A stretch of DNA of 64,000 bases. It comes from Terrilactibacillus tamarindi (GTDB lineage Bacteria > Bacillota > Bacilli > Bacillales > Sporolactobacillaceae). Where the stretch lies: contig NZ_WNHB01000002.1 of assembly GCF_009718825.1 (NCBI RefSeq), positions 1-64,000 on the forward strand, given 5' to 3'. This document shows positions 50,408 through 62,913 of this stretch, piece after piece. The stretch's first letter is position 1. Each line of letters begins with the position of its first letter. Under the pieces are notes generated by a model. It had not been told where the DNA came from. It saw nothing but the letters and a program-made list of their open reading frames with translations, and searched no databases. The position numbers and the translations under genes are program-made.

Positions 50408-51058
50408 ATGAATAAGTCGCTGATTGTTTTTTGCCGTCTGTTTTTCATATGTTATATGATTTTGACTTACTTATTTTCAGAAGTTTTTCATTTTATGTTA
50501 CTGAATATCCTACTCGCATATATCCCTTTCGAGTTATCAGTTTGGCTATCCAAGAAAAAGAGACCCTTCATCGTTTTTGCACTTGTCAGTATCGTATGGC
50601 TGCTTTTTTATCCGAATGCCCCTTATTTGCTGACAGATTTTTTTCATTTACAGGATCTTGGTATGACGAATGTTGCTTCAGGACATTTTAAAATGGATGT
50701 AACTATCTGGTTCCAATTTTTTGTTCTTTTACTTGGCATATTTTATGGATTATTTATCGGTTTTCGGTCCTTAGAAAAAATGTTAGAGGAATGGATGAAT
50801 CGTTTAAAAATCAATTCCTATGTAAGTTATTTTACGATGCTATTGATCATCACGTTATTAACGAGCTATGGAATCTATCTTGGCCGATTTGTACGTCTCC
50901 ATACCATTCACCTTGTCACTAAACCAATCGTCAGTATCCATGAGATGCTCTCAGTATTTTCCTCGTCCTTCTTTGTTTTTATATCTATTTTCACTGGATT
51001 ACAACTGTTTGTTTTTATCCTTTATAGTCATTTGAGTTCATTTGAACATCATACGTGA
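50408..51058 (+). CDS. DUF1361 membrane protein
   Basis: This 216-residue protein has six predicted membrane segments. The DUF1361 signature WLLFYPNAPYLLTDFFHL is near residue 64, and GIYLGRFVRLHTIH near 155 is also typical. Function is unknown. I start at MNKSLIVF after GGAGGTTTTG. It lies between nadS and the second R2 repeat and has no obvious partner. Confidence 0.8.
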   Translation: MNKSLIVFCRLFFICYMILTYLFSEVFHFMLLNILLAYIPFELSVWLSKKKRPFIVFALVSIVWLLFYPNAPYLLTDFFHLQDLGMTNVASGHFKMDVTIWFQFFVLLLGIFYGLFIGFRSLEKMLEEWMNRLKINSYVSYFTMLLIITLLTSYGIYLGRFVRLHTIHLVTKPIVSIHEMLSVFSSSFFVFISIFTGLQLFVFILYSHLSSFEHHT

Positions 51059-51075
51059 AAATCATTATGAGTGGT

Positions 51076-51150
51076 GTTCAAATAGGGGACAAATTAGAAG
51101 CAGGAAGAAAGATAGGATCGGCGTAGTTCCTGAGGGCCAGAAAAACAAGT
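51076..51150 (+). repeat. dispersed repeat R2, second copy
   Basis: GTTCAAATAGGGGACAAATTAGAAGCAGGAAGA...GAGGGCCAGAAAAACAAGT, direct orientation relative to 44992-45060. The nad genes and the DUF1361 gene lie between the two copies. No gene is seen in the 51059-51371 gap. Confidence 0.65.
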
Positions 51151-51260
51151 AAGCGCCGAGATTCGGAGCTTATCACGGTTAATATCTGTTTTGAAGCGCG
51201 TGAGAATGATATCAACGGTAACTTATTTTAATTAATTCGAAGTTGGGTTAAAGTCACGAC

Positions 51261-51307
51261 CTACACCATCGATTCAGGCTTTTCGTCTTAACAATCGATG
51301 GTATAGG
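51261..51307. other. long palindrome in intergenic DNA
   Basis: CCTA..CCATCGATT and AATCGATGG..TAGG form a 9+4-bp stem around an 18-base loop. There is no T-run, so it is not a clear terminator. It is 65 bases after the tetR stop and could end that transcript or be a protein site. Confidence 0.4.
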
Positions 51308-51371
51308 CTGGAAAATAATCTATTTCTGAAATTCATAACTAAAGACCTTTCTTTCATTAACCAATTAGAAA

Positions 51372-51998
51372 TTAGTATAGTAGGTCATCCTCATTTTTTA
51401 CAAGACCTCTGAAACTCATTGACAGCATAGCCAGAAATTGATCGATAAACGGCCTCATGTTCTCCATCGAAGCCTCCGGGTACTGTTTGAGATAACTAAA
51501 TGCTCGTGCTTCGTAATAGCTTATATGAGATTGAATCACCGCATGAAGGGTATTAATATCTACGTCCTCTTTCAGGTCAAGGTTATCGACCATTTTTGAA
51601 AAGTACTCCGTTCCGATAGATTTCATATCTGCATAAAGTTCAGTCATCCGCCCTGCCAATTTTTCAGGTGGATTCGTCATCGCTCCGACAACTAGAGGAT
51701 AAATATCCGGATGGTCCTTCATAAATTGCAACTCTTTCTCTGAATAAATTTTAAGATCTTTAATCACTCGGTTGGTAATCGGCCAATTCTTATAGTTAAG
51801 TTCTTTCAATGTAAAGTCAATAGCATAGTGAATACATGCTTCATAAAGTTTTTCTTTCGATTCGTAATAATGAAAGATTAAGCCTTTTGATGTATGGGCC
51901 ATTTTGGCAATGTGATTGGTAGAAGCCTGTTCAAACCCTTTTTCCGCAAATTCATGCATGGCCGCTTCTAGAATTGATTTTTCTTTTGATTCTAGCAT
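51372..51998 (-). CDS. TetR-family repressor
   Basis: This 208-residue protein has an N-terminal helix-turn-helix (KSILEAAMHEFAEKGFEQASTNHIAKMAHTSKGLIFHYYESKEKL, about 6-50) and a variable ligand domain. It is the third gene of an ATPase-permease-tetR operon; its ATG follows the permease stop directly. Two TGACC-N4-GGTCA palindromes before the operon are probably its binding sites, giving autoregulation of the exporter. The inducer is unknown. Confidence 0.88.
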   Translation of the reverse strand: MLESKEKSILEAAMHEFAEKGFEQASTNHIAKMAHTSKGLIFHYYESKEKLYEACIHYAIDFTLKELNYKNWPITNRVIKDLKIYSEKELQFMKDHPDIYPLVVGAMTNPPEKLAGRMTELYADMKSIGTEYFSKMVDNLDLKEDVDINTLHAVIQSHISYYEARAFSYLKQYPEASMENMRPFIDQFLAMLSMSFRGLVKNEDDLLY

Positions 51999-52802
51999 CT
52001 ATACTTTCAAATCCTTCCTCCGGTAAATCCAAAATGTCAAGCAACAGGCCATTAAGATAATAAGACAATCGGTCAGCATATATTTTCCTTCAATACCGTC
52101 TTGAAACACCTTACTAGGCAACGCCGCTTCGATTGGAGAAAAATACGCTAGGAACCGGAAATCATGTTGAAGTTTTCCCACAATCCCCAATATATAGGTC
52201 AAGAAGACAAGCCCTAAAGATAGGGACGTTGCTGACTTATTTGATGATAACATGGATGAAAGTAGAAAACCAACACTGAGAAAGGTTAAACCCATCACCC
52301 ACCCAGCAAAGGCAAAAAGAGAAAAATTAGTGACAAGATCAGATATTGAAGCACCAGATTCTTTAAAAATAAGACAAATTAAGAGTGAAACAGCGACCGA
52401 AATAATCCAGTATAACGTATAAAGTAGAAAACTTGATAGCATTTTAGAAACGATGATGGAAGTTCTTGAAATAGGCTGTGCATACAAGTATTCGATTGTT
52501 CCCTCTGCTTCCTCTCTTGCTAAACTATTCGTTCCCAGCATAGCTGCAAAAATCCCAGTTGCAATCATAATATATTGAAAGACATATCCAAAGTACCCAC
52601 CAACGGTTGAAAGAGCAGCCATATCTGAAATATTGAATGCCTCCATCATCTCTTGCGGCATTGTATTTTTGAACTCACTCATGCTCTCTTTCATTGATGG
52701 AAACATCGCCATCATTCCAAATGTCACTAAAGTGACGACGATCATCCAAATGAGCAGACTCTTCGCATGCGTTTTACATTCTAATCTAAATAACGTCATC
52801 AC
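51999..52802 (-). CDS. ABC-2 type exporter permease
   Basis: This 267-residue protein has six membrane segments. LAREEAEGTIEYLYAQPISRTSIIVSKML (about 91-119) is the typical coupling region of ABC-2 permeases that move drugs or ions. It overlaps the ATPase gene by 4 bases. The likely partners are two copies of the permease with two ATPases. The substrate is unknown. Confidence 0.85.
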   Translation of the reverse strand: MMTLFRLECKTHAKSLLIWMIVVTLVTFGMMAMFPSMKESMSEFKNTMPQEMMEAFNISDMAALSTVGGYFGYVFQYIMIATGIFAAMLGTNSLAREEAEGTIEYLYAQPISRTSIIVSKMLSSFLLYTLYWIISVAVSLLICLIFKESGASISDLVTNFSLFAFAGWVMGLTFLSVGFLLSSMLSSNKSATSLSLGLVFLTYILGIVGKLQHDFRFLAYFSPIEAALPSKVFQDGIEGKYMLTDCLIILMACCLTFWIYRRKDLKV

Positions 52803-53701
52803 TGTTCTACCCCCTTATTTTCATACATCGACATGAACTGTTCTTCGAGATCACGATTCGAAACGGTGATATCCTCCAGCTCATTTGAAAGTTCTTTTAA
52901 CGTAGTAAAAAGCTGAGTTAGATCTTCTTCATATAGAAAACGACCTTCTTGTTCCTTCCGACTGATGCACGTTGCACCGATGGCTTCCATTTGCTTAAAA
53001 GGTAAATTACGGCCTTTCAGTGTGACAACTTTTACTTTTTTATTCATTTTTGTTAGGTCTTCCACACCGATCAGTTTTCCGTTTTTAATGAAAGCTATCT
53101 TTGAACAATAATCTTCCACTTCTTTAAGATTATGACTAGATAAAAAGATCGTAACACCTTGTTCCTGTTTTTCTTTCATCAATCGAAACAATCTAGCATG
53201 CATCAGTGGATCAAGTCCATTCGTTGGTTCATCTAGAATAAGTAATTCTGGTTGGTGAATCATGGCACAGACAATAGCCACCTTTTTCTTATTGCCTAAT
53301 GAAAGATCGCCAAATTTTTTCTTTCGATCGACCTGAAACAGCTCACATAACTCATCGACTTCTTTTTTATTTTCTTTTACTCGATGAAAGTCCATTGTAT
53401 AGCGGATTAAATCTTGAACACGAAGTTGTGGATAAAAACGGACATCACTAGGAACGTAACCTATTCTTTTTTTGACAGCTACATTTCCAGCAGGCATTTC
53501 CTGACCAAAAAGCTTGACAGTTCCCCCATCGTATTTGATAAAGCTTAGAATCATGTTCATCGTTGTCGACTTTCCCGCTCCATTTGGACCAATAAACCCA
53601 AAAAATTCGCCTTTATCAACTGTCAAAGACAAATCTTTGACAGCTGTAAATTTACCAAAGAACTTACTAATATGGTCTAATTCGATAATCGGCATCATCA
53701 C
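52799..53701 (-). CDS. ABC exporter ATP-binding protein
   Basis: This 300-residue ABC ATPase has Walker A GPNGAGKST (about 38-46), a Q-loop near YVPSDVRF, the signature DLSLGNKKKV (about 133-142), Walker B LLILDEPTNGLDP (about 154-166) and the switch His in LSSHNL. The C-terminal 80 residues form the variable domain of drug/bacteriocin exporters. It is the first gene of the TetR-controlled operon. Confidence 0.92.
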   Translation of the reverse strand: MMMPIIELDHISKFFGKFTAVKDLSLTVDKGEFFGFIGPNGAGKSTTMNMILSFIKYDGGTVKLFGQEMPAGNVAVKKRIGYVPSDVRFYPQLRVQDLIRYTMDFHRVKENKKEVDELCELFQVDRKKKFGDLSLGNKKKVAIVCAMIHQPELLILDEPTNGLDPLMHARLFRLMKEKQEQGVTIFLSSHNLKEVEDYCSKIAFIKNGKLIGVEDLTKMNKKVKVVTLKGRNLPFKQMEAIGATCISRKEQEGRFLYEEDLTQLFTTLKELSNELEDITVSNRDLEEQFMSMYENKGVEQ

Positions 53702-53723
53702 GCCACTCCTTTCTCAAGCAAAA

Positions 53724-53770
53724 TGACCACTTGGTCAATGACACTATATCACGGACTGACCAACCGGTCA
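53724..53770. promoter_or_regulatory. paired TetR operators
   Basis: Two 14-base palindromes, TGACCACTTGGTCA (53724-53737) and TGACCAACCGGTCA (53757-53770), have centres 33 bases apart (about three helix turns). They lie upstream of the ABC-tetR operon. Confidence 0.75.
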
Positions 53771-54060
53771 ATAATGAATTTGAATGTCCATTATCTACTT
53801 TTTTGAACATGATTTTGTTAATGACTAAAATAATTCACGGCTTACTTTGAAGAGAACCCGGAAAGAACTCCGATTTTTGCCGAGTACAATCGTTTTTTTA
53901 AAAAAGGAAGTCATAAGGCACTTATAAGTCAAAGCCGACAAAGCTCTTGTTTAATAATACGTTCCTATTACTTTCCTTATCAATGCCTATGGTTTGTTAT
54001 TAAAGAGTTTGGTTATTATAATAGAGTTTGGAAAATCTTAATTAACGAGGAGGACTCATA

Positions 54061-54672
54061 ATGGATTTTTCTAAAGTGATTCAAGAACGTCGATCGGTTA
54101 AAAAATATGATCAAAATGTCAAAATGACGAAAGACGAAATCGAAAAGATCATTGAAATAGCGTCATTATCACCATCAGCTTGGAATTTACAGCAATGGCA
54201 TTATCTTATTGTTACTGACGAAGATAAAAAACAACAACTTCAAAAATGCGCTTGGAATCAACCCAAAGTTTCTGAAGCAAGCGCATCTATTGTCGTACTT
54301 GGGGATTTACATGCCTATGAAAGAGCAGGCGAAGTGGCCGAAGAGTGGGCTCAAAAAGGGTATGTTCCAGCTGACGGTAAAAAAGGTTTAGTTGATAGTA
54401 TCTATAGCTTCTATGAAAATGATCAAACGAAAAGAGACGAAGCGATACGTGGAGCCTCTCTTGCCGCTATGTCTCTTATGCTTACAGCAAAAGACATGGG
54501 TTATGCGACTTGTCCTATGATTGGATTTGATCCTGAAGCGATTCGCAAAGAATTTAATATCCCACAAAATCTCATTCCTGCCCTAATGATCACACTAGGT
54601 AAAGGGGAAGAAAGTAGGGAACGCGCGAGCAGACGAAGCCCTAAAGACATTATTACATACGAAACTTTTTAA
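54061..54672 (+). CDS. nitroreductase-family oxidoreductase (YodC/YdgI-like)
   Basis: This 203-residue FMN enzyme has IQERRSVKKYDQNV at the N-terminus and ASLSPSAWNLQQWHYLIV (about 33-50). EAIRGASLAAMSLMLTAKDMGYATCPMIGFDPEAI (about 125-159) completes the NfsA/FRase-I-like pattern. It probably reduces quinones or nitro compounds with NAD(P)H. AACGAGGAGGAC precedes the ATG. A hairpin closes the gene. The 359-base region between this gene and the ABC operon holds both promoters. Confidence 0.88.
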   Translation: MDFSKVIQERRSVKKYDQNVKMTKDEIEKIIEIASLSPSAWNLQQWHYLIVTDEDKKQQLQKCAWNQPKVSEASASIVVLGDLHAYERAGEVAEEWAQKGYVPADGKKGLVDSIYSFYENDQTKRDEAIRGASLAAMSLMLTAKDMGYATCPMIGFDPEAIRKEFNIPQNLIPALMITLGKGEESRERASRRSPKDIITYETF

Positions 54673-54688
54673 AATTATCACTTTCTGA

Positions 54689-54722
54689 GTGACCCTCCAC
54701 CATGGTAGAGGGTCACCTTATT
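54689..54722. terminator. terminator of nitroreductase gene
   Basis: GTGACCCTC/GAGGGTCAC, 9-bp stem, then CTTATTTTT. It reaches the stop of the opposing ferritin-like gene. Confidence 0.8.
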
Positions 54723-54978
54723 TTTGAGTTAAAAAAAGCAAAAACCAAACTGCGTGATTTTGTTCATCTTTAGCTGCCCGCTGAAATGTTTCCTTAATAA
54801 TTGGTAACCGGGATTGATCAGCGATTTCCATATAGAAATCAACGGTATTTTGTTCATCCTCTACTCTGAATTTCAAAACTTCAAGATAGTTTTGTAGATT
54901 TTGTACATCACTTTGCAAAAGAAATCCCTCTATTATTTCTGATAAGATATCATACTCTTTTGATAAGATTAGGTTCAT
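54718..54978 (-). CDS. short ferritin-like (rubrerythrin-type) protein
   Basis: This 86-residue all-helical protein contains EDEQNTVDFYMEIADQS and FQRAAKDEQNHAVWFLLFL (about 60-78). Two E-x-x-(H/N)-type motifs resemble half of a rubrerythrin or ferritin-like bundle. At this length it would need to dimerise to bind two metals; a truncated gene is the alternative. GGGGGAGCAATATG context supports the ATG. Function is unknown. Confidence 0.6.
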   Translation of the reverse strand: MNLILSKEYDILSEIIEGFLLQSDVQNLQNYLEVLKFRVEDEQNTVDFYMEIADQSRLPIIKETFQRAAKDEQNHAVWFLLFLTQK

Positions 54979-55192
54979 ATTGCTCCCCCTTTATAAATTA
55001 TCTTTCCTAACTTATTTGCTTTATAGATTATGTACGTTGTATGAACGTCATTTACTAAAAACAATGGTTAACATATAATTATATTACTAATGGAGAGGAG
55101 GATCGAATACAAAATTAAACACAAAGGTTAGGAGGATCGGATACATAATTATTTTGAAAGCGTTTTAACACAAATAGAGGAGAAAAGTCGTG

Positions 55193-57175
55193 ATGAAGTT
55201 GATACCATTTAAAGGACTATCGTCGATTAGTCTACGAACATTACAAATTTTTCTAGTTATATTAATTGTTATTATTCCAGATTCTATTATTTTTTCTTAC
55301 GTTTATAAAACGGTTACCCATTCTATTCAAGACCAATTAAACAATAGCGCAACAAACAGTGTTCATTTGCTGAATAAAAATATTACAAATTTTATTAGTG
55401 GAGAAGAGCACGTATTAAATAATATAAGCAAACATCTATCAGGTGATTTTGAACAAAGGCAGGACATGCAGACACTGCTCGATTACATACATGAAACTGA
55501 CAACAGAAGCAATGCTTTCACTATAGGCAATGTGAAGGGGCAATACGTTCGTTCACCCTCTGTTAAAATAACTAACGATGTCAGACATGAGCTTTGGTAC
55601 AAAGAGGCGATGGCTTATCCAGGAAAAGTCATTATTACCCCACCATTTGTATCAACATTAACAAAACAAATAACAGTCATTATGGCTAAGACGACACCTG
55701 ACAAACAAGCGGTTATAAGTATGGATGTAAAACTAAGTTCTTTGGAACATTTAACAAAAGAGATCACCGTGGGTGATAGTGGTCATGCTTTTTTATTGGA
55801 TAAAGATAACAAATGGATTGCAAATTCTAAATCAAAAGTAGCAACTCAGGCACCTGAATTTTTTACAAATAAAATGGCCAAAGCACCAAGTGGAATATTT
55901 ACTGACACCCGAAATCAGAAGAATGATCAAATCTTCTTCACGACGAATTCACTCACTGGTTGGAAAATTGGTGGCGTGATGTCAGATAAGGATGTTAATC
56001 ATATTGTCAATCCACTCATATTGAAATTAAGTATCATGGCAATTATAACTTTAGTTATTGTCATTGCACTCGCTTGGTTAGTCATTTTATATAAAATTAT
56101 TCGTCCACTCAACTTGTTTGTTGATTTATTCTCAAAAATTGGATCTGGGGATCTCACTCGTCGTTTAGGAAAAAATGTGGCTGTTAATAAAGAATTTACG
56201 AAAATGTCGCATAGTGCCAATACTATGATTGATTCATTGAAAGATTTATTCAGAAATATTCGTGAAAAGTCAGAAATACTTGCTGCCTCTTCTGAAGAAC
56301 TCACAGCGGCTACCGAAGAAAATAAAGCAACTTCTGATGAGATTGCTCACTCCATTCAAGAGGTCGCTTCAGGAGCTGAAGAACAATCTAAACGGGTTGA
56401 CGGTTCTATGAAAAATGCAGGTGCGATTCAAACGGCTTTGACTCATATTGAGAATAGAATTGACCATTTAAATAATACTTCTGAAAAGTCGATGTCTACA
56501 GTTAAAAATGGATTGAATGCCGTCACCCTAACGACTCAACAAATGAATTCTATTAAATCGAACGTTGAGGATCTTTCTTCTATTGTAAATAACTTAAGCC
56601 ATCGTTCAGGTGAAATTGGTAAAATTATGAATGTCATTAAGGATATCGCCGAACAAACTCACCTCTTATCGTTAAATGCAGCTATTGAAGCTGCTAGAGC
56701 TGGTGAAGAAGGTAAAGGATTTGCTGTCGTTGCTGAGGAAATTAGGAAGCTCGCGGATCAATCCTCTCAATCAACAAAACAAGTTCATCATACGATTACT
56801 TTGATACAAAATGAAACAAATCTCGTTGTTAAATCCATGAACAGAAGCGTTGAAGAAGTGGAAAAAGGGATACGTGTTGTAGATGAAACCGGCCATGCTT
56901 TCAAAAGTATCAATACATTTTCAAGAACAGTGGAGGAGCAAATACAAGCGGTTATTGAAGCCATCAATACAATTTCTGAAGCAACTACTCAATCAATAAA
57001 TTCATTTAATCCAATAGCTGAACTTGCAGTTAGTACATCTGCCTATTCACAAAGTGTATCTGCAGCAACTGAAGAACAACTCGCTGCGATGGAAGAAGTT
57101 GCAAGTAATGCAGAAAATCTATCAAAAATAGCTGATGAACTTCAACGATCCATTTCTAAATTTAAAATTGATTAA
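55193..57175 (+). CDS. methyl-accepting chemotaxis protein with dCache sensor
   Basis: This 660-residue chemoreceptor has TM1 at about 15-37 and an extracellular dCache-type sensor at about 38-276 ([31 protein letters not shown]). TM2 is at about 277-300, a HAMP domain at about 301-355, and the signalling hairpin tip [19 protein letters not shown] is near residue 486. No CheA or CheW genes are nearby, so it works with a chemosensory array encoded elsewhere. A GTG directly before the ATG is an alternative start. The leader has an imperfect 34-base duplication. Confidence 0.92.
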   Translation: MKLIPFKGLSSISLRTLQIFLVILIVIIPDSIIFSYVYKTVTHSIQDQLNNSATNSVHLLNKNITNFISGEEHVLNNISKHLSGDFEQRQDMQTLLDYIHETDNRSNAFTIGNVKGQYVRSPSVKITNDVRHELWYKEAMAYPGKVIITPPFVSTLTKQITVIMAKTTPDKQAVISMDVKLSSLEHLTKEITVGDSGHAFLLDKDNKWIANSKSKVATQAPEFFTNKMAKAPSGIFTDTRNQKNDQIFFTTNSLTGWKIGGVMSDKDVNHIVNPLILKLSIMAIITLVIVIALAWLVILYKIIRPLNLFVDLFSKIGSGDLTRRLGKNVAVNKEFTKMSHSANTMIDSLKDLFRNIREKSEILAASSEELTAATEENKATSDEIAHSIQEVASGAEEQSKRVDGSMKNAGAIQTALTHIENRIDHLNNTSEKSMSTVKNGLNAVTLTTQQMNSIKSNVEDLSSIVNNLSHRSGEIGKIMNVIKDIAEQTHLLSLNAAIEAARAGEEGKGFAVVAEEIRKLADQSSQSTKQVHHTITLIQNETNLVVKSMNRSVEEVEKGIRVVDETGHAFKSINTFSRTVEEQIQAVIEAINTISEATTQSINSFNPIAELAVSTSAYSQSVSAATEEQLAAMEEVASNAENLSKIADELQRSISKFKID

Positions 57176-57182
57176 GAATGAA

Positions 57183-57227
57183 AAAAATCCCTCCAAATCA
57201 GGCTAGCCTGCTTAGAGGGATTTCTTC
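57183..57227. terminator. bidirectional terminator between the chemoreceptor gene and sufB
   Basis: AAATCCCTC pairs with GAGGGATTT around an AGGCTAGCCT inner palindrome. Confidence 0.85.
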
Positions 57228-57238
57228 TAATATGATGA

Positions 57239-58636
57239 TTACCCAATTGACCCTTCCATCTCGAACTTGATAAGTCGGTTCATTTCAACGGCATATTCCA
57301 TTGGGAGTTCTTTCGTAAATGGCTCGATAAAGCCCATAACGATCATTTCAGTTGCTTCTTGTTCAGTTACACCACGGCTCATGAGGTAGAAGAGCTGTTC
57401 TTCTGAAACTTTGGATACTTTTGCTTCATGTTCAAGTGAAACATAAGGGTTCAAAATTTCATTGAATGGAATCGTATCTGATGTCGATTGATTATCCAAG
57501 ATCAACGTATCACATTCGATATTGGAACGTGAATTGGTAGCTTTTTTACCAAAGTGAACAATACCACGGTAAGTTACTTTTCCACCATGTTTAGAAATTG
57601 ATTTCGATACGATGGTCGATGACGTATTTGGAGCTAAATGAATCATTTTAGCACCGGCATCTTGGTGTTGGCCTTTACCAGCGATCGCGATCGACAAGGT
57701 ATTACCTCGTGCGCCTTCACCTTTAAGGATAACGGCAGGGTATTTCATCGTTAATTTAGATCCGATGTTTCCATCAATCCATTCCATCGTGGCATTTTCA
57801 TAAGCGACGGCACGTTTTGTTACAAGGTTATAAACATTATTTGCCCAGTTTTGAATGGTCGTATAACGGCAATAAGCGTCTTTCTTAATGATAATTTCAA
57901 CAACCGCACTGTGTAGTGAGTTTGTTGTATAGACGGGAGCTGTACATCCTTCAACGTAGTGAACAGATGCCCCTTCGTCAACAACGATCAACGTCCGCTC
58001 GAATTGTCCCATGTTTTCAGAGTTAATTCGGAAGTACGCTTGGAGTGGGGTTTCACATTTAACTCCTTTAGGTACATAGATGAAAGATCCACCAGACCAT
58101 ACGGCTGAGTTGAGTGCCGCAAACTTGTTGTCTGAATAAGGAATAACGGTACCGAAATACTCTTTAAAGAGCTCTTCATTTTCACGTAGAGCGGAATCTG
58201 TATCTTTAAATACAATTCCCATTTCTTCAAGATCTTTTTTCATGCTATGGTAGACCACTTCTGATTCATATTGAGCTGATACACCAGCAAGGTATTTTTG
58301 TTCAGCTTCTGGAATTCCTAATTTATCAAATGTTCGTTTGATTTCTTCTGGTACCTCATCCCATGTTTTACCTTGACCTTCTGATGGCTTAACATAATAG
58401 GTGATATCGTCAAATTTGAGTTCATTTAGATTTCCACCCCATTGCGGCATGGGTCTTTTGTAAAATTGCTCTAATGATTTCAAACGATATTCTAGCATCC
58501 ATTCAGGCTCATTTTTTCTTTTTGAAATATCTTCTACGATTTCTTTCGTCAAGCCACGTTCTGCACGGTATACTGACACGTCTTTATCGACAAAGCCATA
58601 TTTGTAATCGCCAATTTCAGGCATTTGTTTCGCCAT
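57239..58636 (-). CDS. sufB: Fe-S assembly scaffold protein SufB
   Basis: This 465-residue subunit of the SufBCD scaffold has the SufB/SufD beta-helix core. [34 protein letters not shown] holds a conserved Cys. [42 protein letters not shown] and [20 protein letters not shown] near the C-terminus are signatures. It is the last gene of sufCDSUB. AAGGAGGGATTTGCACT precedes the ATG. Cluster assembly occurs here in the cytoplasm. Confidence 0.96.
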   Translation of the reverse strand: MAKQMPEIGDYKYGFVDKDVSVYRAERGLTKEIVEDISKRKNEPEWMLEYRLKSLEQFYKRPMPQWGGNLNELKFDDITYYVKPSEGQGKTWDEVPEEIKRTFDKLGIPEAEQKYLAGVSAQYESEVVYHSMKKDLEEMGIVFKDTDSALRENEELFKEYFGTVIPYSDNKFAALNSAVWSGGSFIYVPKGVKCETPLQAYFRINSENMGQFERTLIVVDEGASVHYVEGCTAPVYTTNSLHSAVVEIIIKKDAYCRYTTIQNWANNVYNLVTKRAVAYENATMEWIDGNIGSKLTMKYPAVILKGEGARGNTLSIAIAGKGQHQDAGAKMIHLAPNTSSTIVSKSISKHGGKVTYRGIVHFGKKATNSRSNIECDTLILDNQSTSDTIPFNEILNPYVSLEHEAKVSKVSEEQLFYLMSRGVTEQEATEMIVMGFIEPFTKELPMEYAVEMNRLIKFEMEGSIG

Positions 58637-58665
58637 AGTGCAAATCCCTCCTTATGAGATGTGTA

Positions 58666-61626
<2,961 letters not shown>

Positions 61627-61681
61627 ACTATTCCTCCTACCTCATCATTTATCCGTTTCAAACATCAGCATCATCTAAATA

Positions 61682-61715
61682 TGAAAAAAGTTGGCTTTGA
61701 AAGTTCCCAAAGCCA
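61682..61715 (-). terminator. intra-operon terminator/attenuator between sufC and sufD
   Basis: On the minus strand TGGCTTTG/CAAAGCCA with an 8-base loop is followed by ACTTTTTTC. It lies 56 bases before sufD and 105 bases after sufC. It could let only part of the transcription continue into sufDSUB. Confidence 0.6.
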
Positions 61716-61819
61716 GGTCTTTATTTATACTTTAAGAAAGTACAAAGATTCAAGGTATAAAGTATAAGTGCAACTAGGCCTCTGTATGCGCCTTAAGCCC
61801 CGCAATCGGCAAGTTTTCT

Positions 61820-62599
61820 TTATGCTTCTACCGTTTCGTCTTCAATACCCAATTCTTCTTTAATCCAGTCGTAGCCGTGGGCTTCAAGTTTTTCAGCTAA
61901 TTCTGGACCACCCGATTTTACAATTCGTCCTTGCATCATCACGTGGACTTTATCTGGTGTAATGTAATTTAATAATCTTTGGTAGTGGGTAATGATGAGG
62001 CAGCCAAAATCGGGAGAACGCATGTCATTGACCCCTCTAGCCACAAATTTCAATGCATCAATATCAAGTCCGGAATCAATTTCATCTAATATGGCAAAAT
62101 GTGGTTGTAACATCATCAATTGTAAGATTTCGTTCCTTTTTTTCTCCCCACCAGAGAAACCCTCATTTAAATAACGTTGAGCAAACTCTTGATCCATATC
62201 TAGAAGGTCCATGCGTTTATCTAATTGTTTGATAAACTTCATAAGTGGGATTTCATTACCTTCTTCACGTCTTGCATTAATGGCCGTTCTAAGGAAGTCT
62301 GCATTCGTCACTCCACTTACTTCGCTTGGATATTGCATGGCTAAAAATAGACCAGCACGAGCGCGTTCATCGACTTCCATATCAAGCAAATCTTTACCAT
62401 CAAGCGTCACTTTTCCTTGTGTGACTTCATATTTTGGGTGACCCATTAGAGCAGAGGCAAGTGTTGATTTTCCTGTTCCGTTTGGTCCCATAACAGCGTG
62501 GATTTCTCCACCATTTATTTCAAGGTTAAAACCTTTAACAATATGTTTATCCTCAATGGATACATGTAAATCTTCAATTTTTAAATTAGGTACAGGCAT
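61820..62599 (-). CDS. sufC: SufC ATPase
   Basis: This 259-residue ABC-type ATPase has Walker A MGPNGTGKSTL (about 36-46), signature NEGFSGGEKKRNE (about 144-156), Walker B FAILDEIDSGLDID (about 166-179) and switch His near ITHYQRLL. It powers the SufBCD scaffold. GGAGGTTATAGAAA precedes the ATG. It is the first gene of the operon. The spacing to sufD is larger than usual. Confidence 0.96.
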   Translation of the reverse strand: MPVPNLKIEDLHVSIEDKHIVKGFNLEINGGEIHAVMGPNGTGKSTLASALMGHPKYEVTQGKVTLDGKDLLDMEVDERARAGLFLAMQYPSEVSGVTNADFLRTAINARREEGNEIPLMKFIKQLDKRMDLLDMDQEFAQRYLNEGFSGGEKKRNEILQLMMLQPHFAILDEIDSGLDIDALKFVARGVNDMRSPDFGCLIITHYQRLLNYITPDKVHVMMQGRIVKSGGPELAEKLEAHGYDWIKEELGIEDETVEA

Positions 62600-62866
62600 T
62601 TTCTATAACCTCCATTTTATCTTCGTTCTTGGAATTATAATTTCATTCTCAATCTATTCTCATTATCATCTTATATCAAATCCAAAAACTTATCAACTGT
62701 TACCCATTACTATTTTAATATTAAAAAAAGGGTAAAAAACATCTCAAAGATGCATTCTGTTTTTTTGTTTTCGTTCATAAATAAGCAGCTAAACCACCTT
62801 TAATCTAGCTTTTCCTCAATAGAATTTTTCATCCACCTTCGATTAGTGAAATCTCTTCCTCTACTT

Positions 62867-62910
62867 AAAAAAAATCACCTTCAGAACCATGTTCTAAAGG
62901 TGATTTTCTT
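62867..62910. terminator. terminator of metQ
   Basis: AAAATCACCTT pairs with AAGGTGATTTT around an inner AGAAC/GTTCT stem; A-run and T-run on either side. Confidence 0.85.
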
Positions 62911-62913
62911 CTA

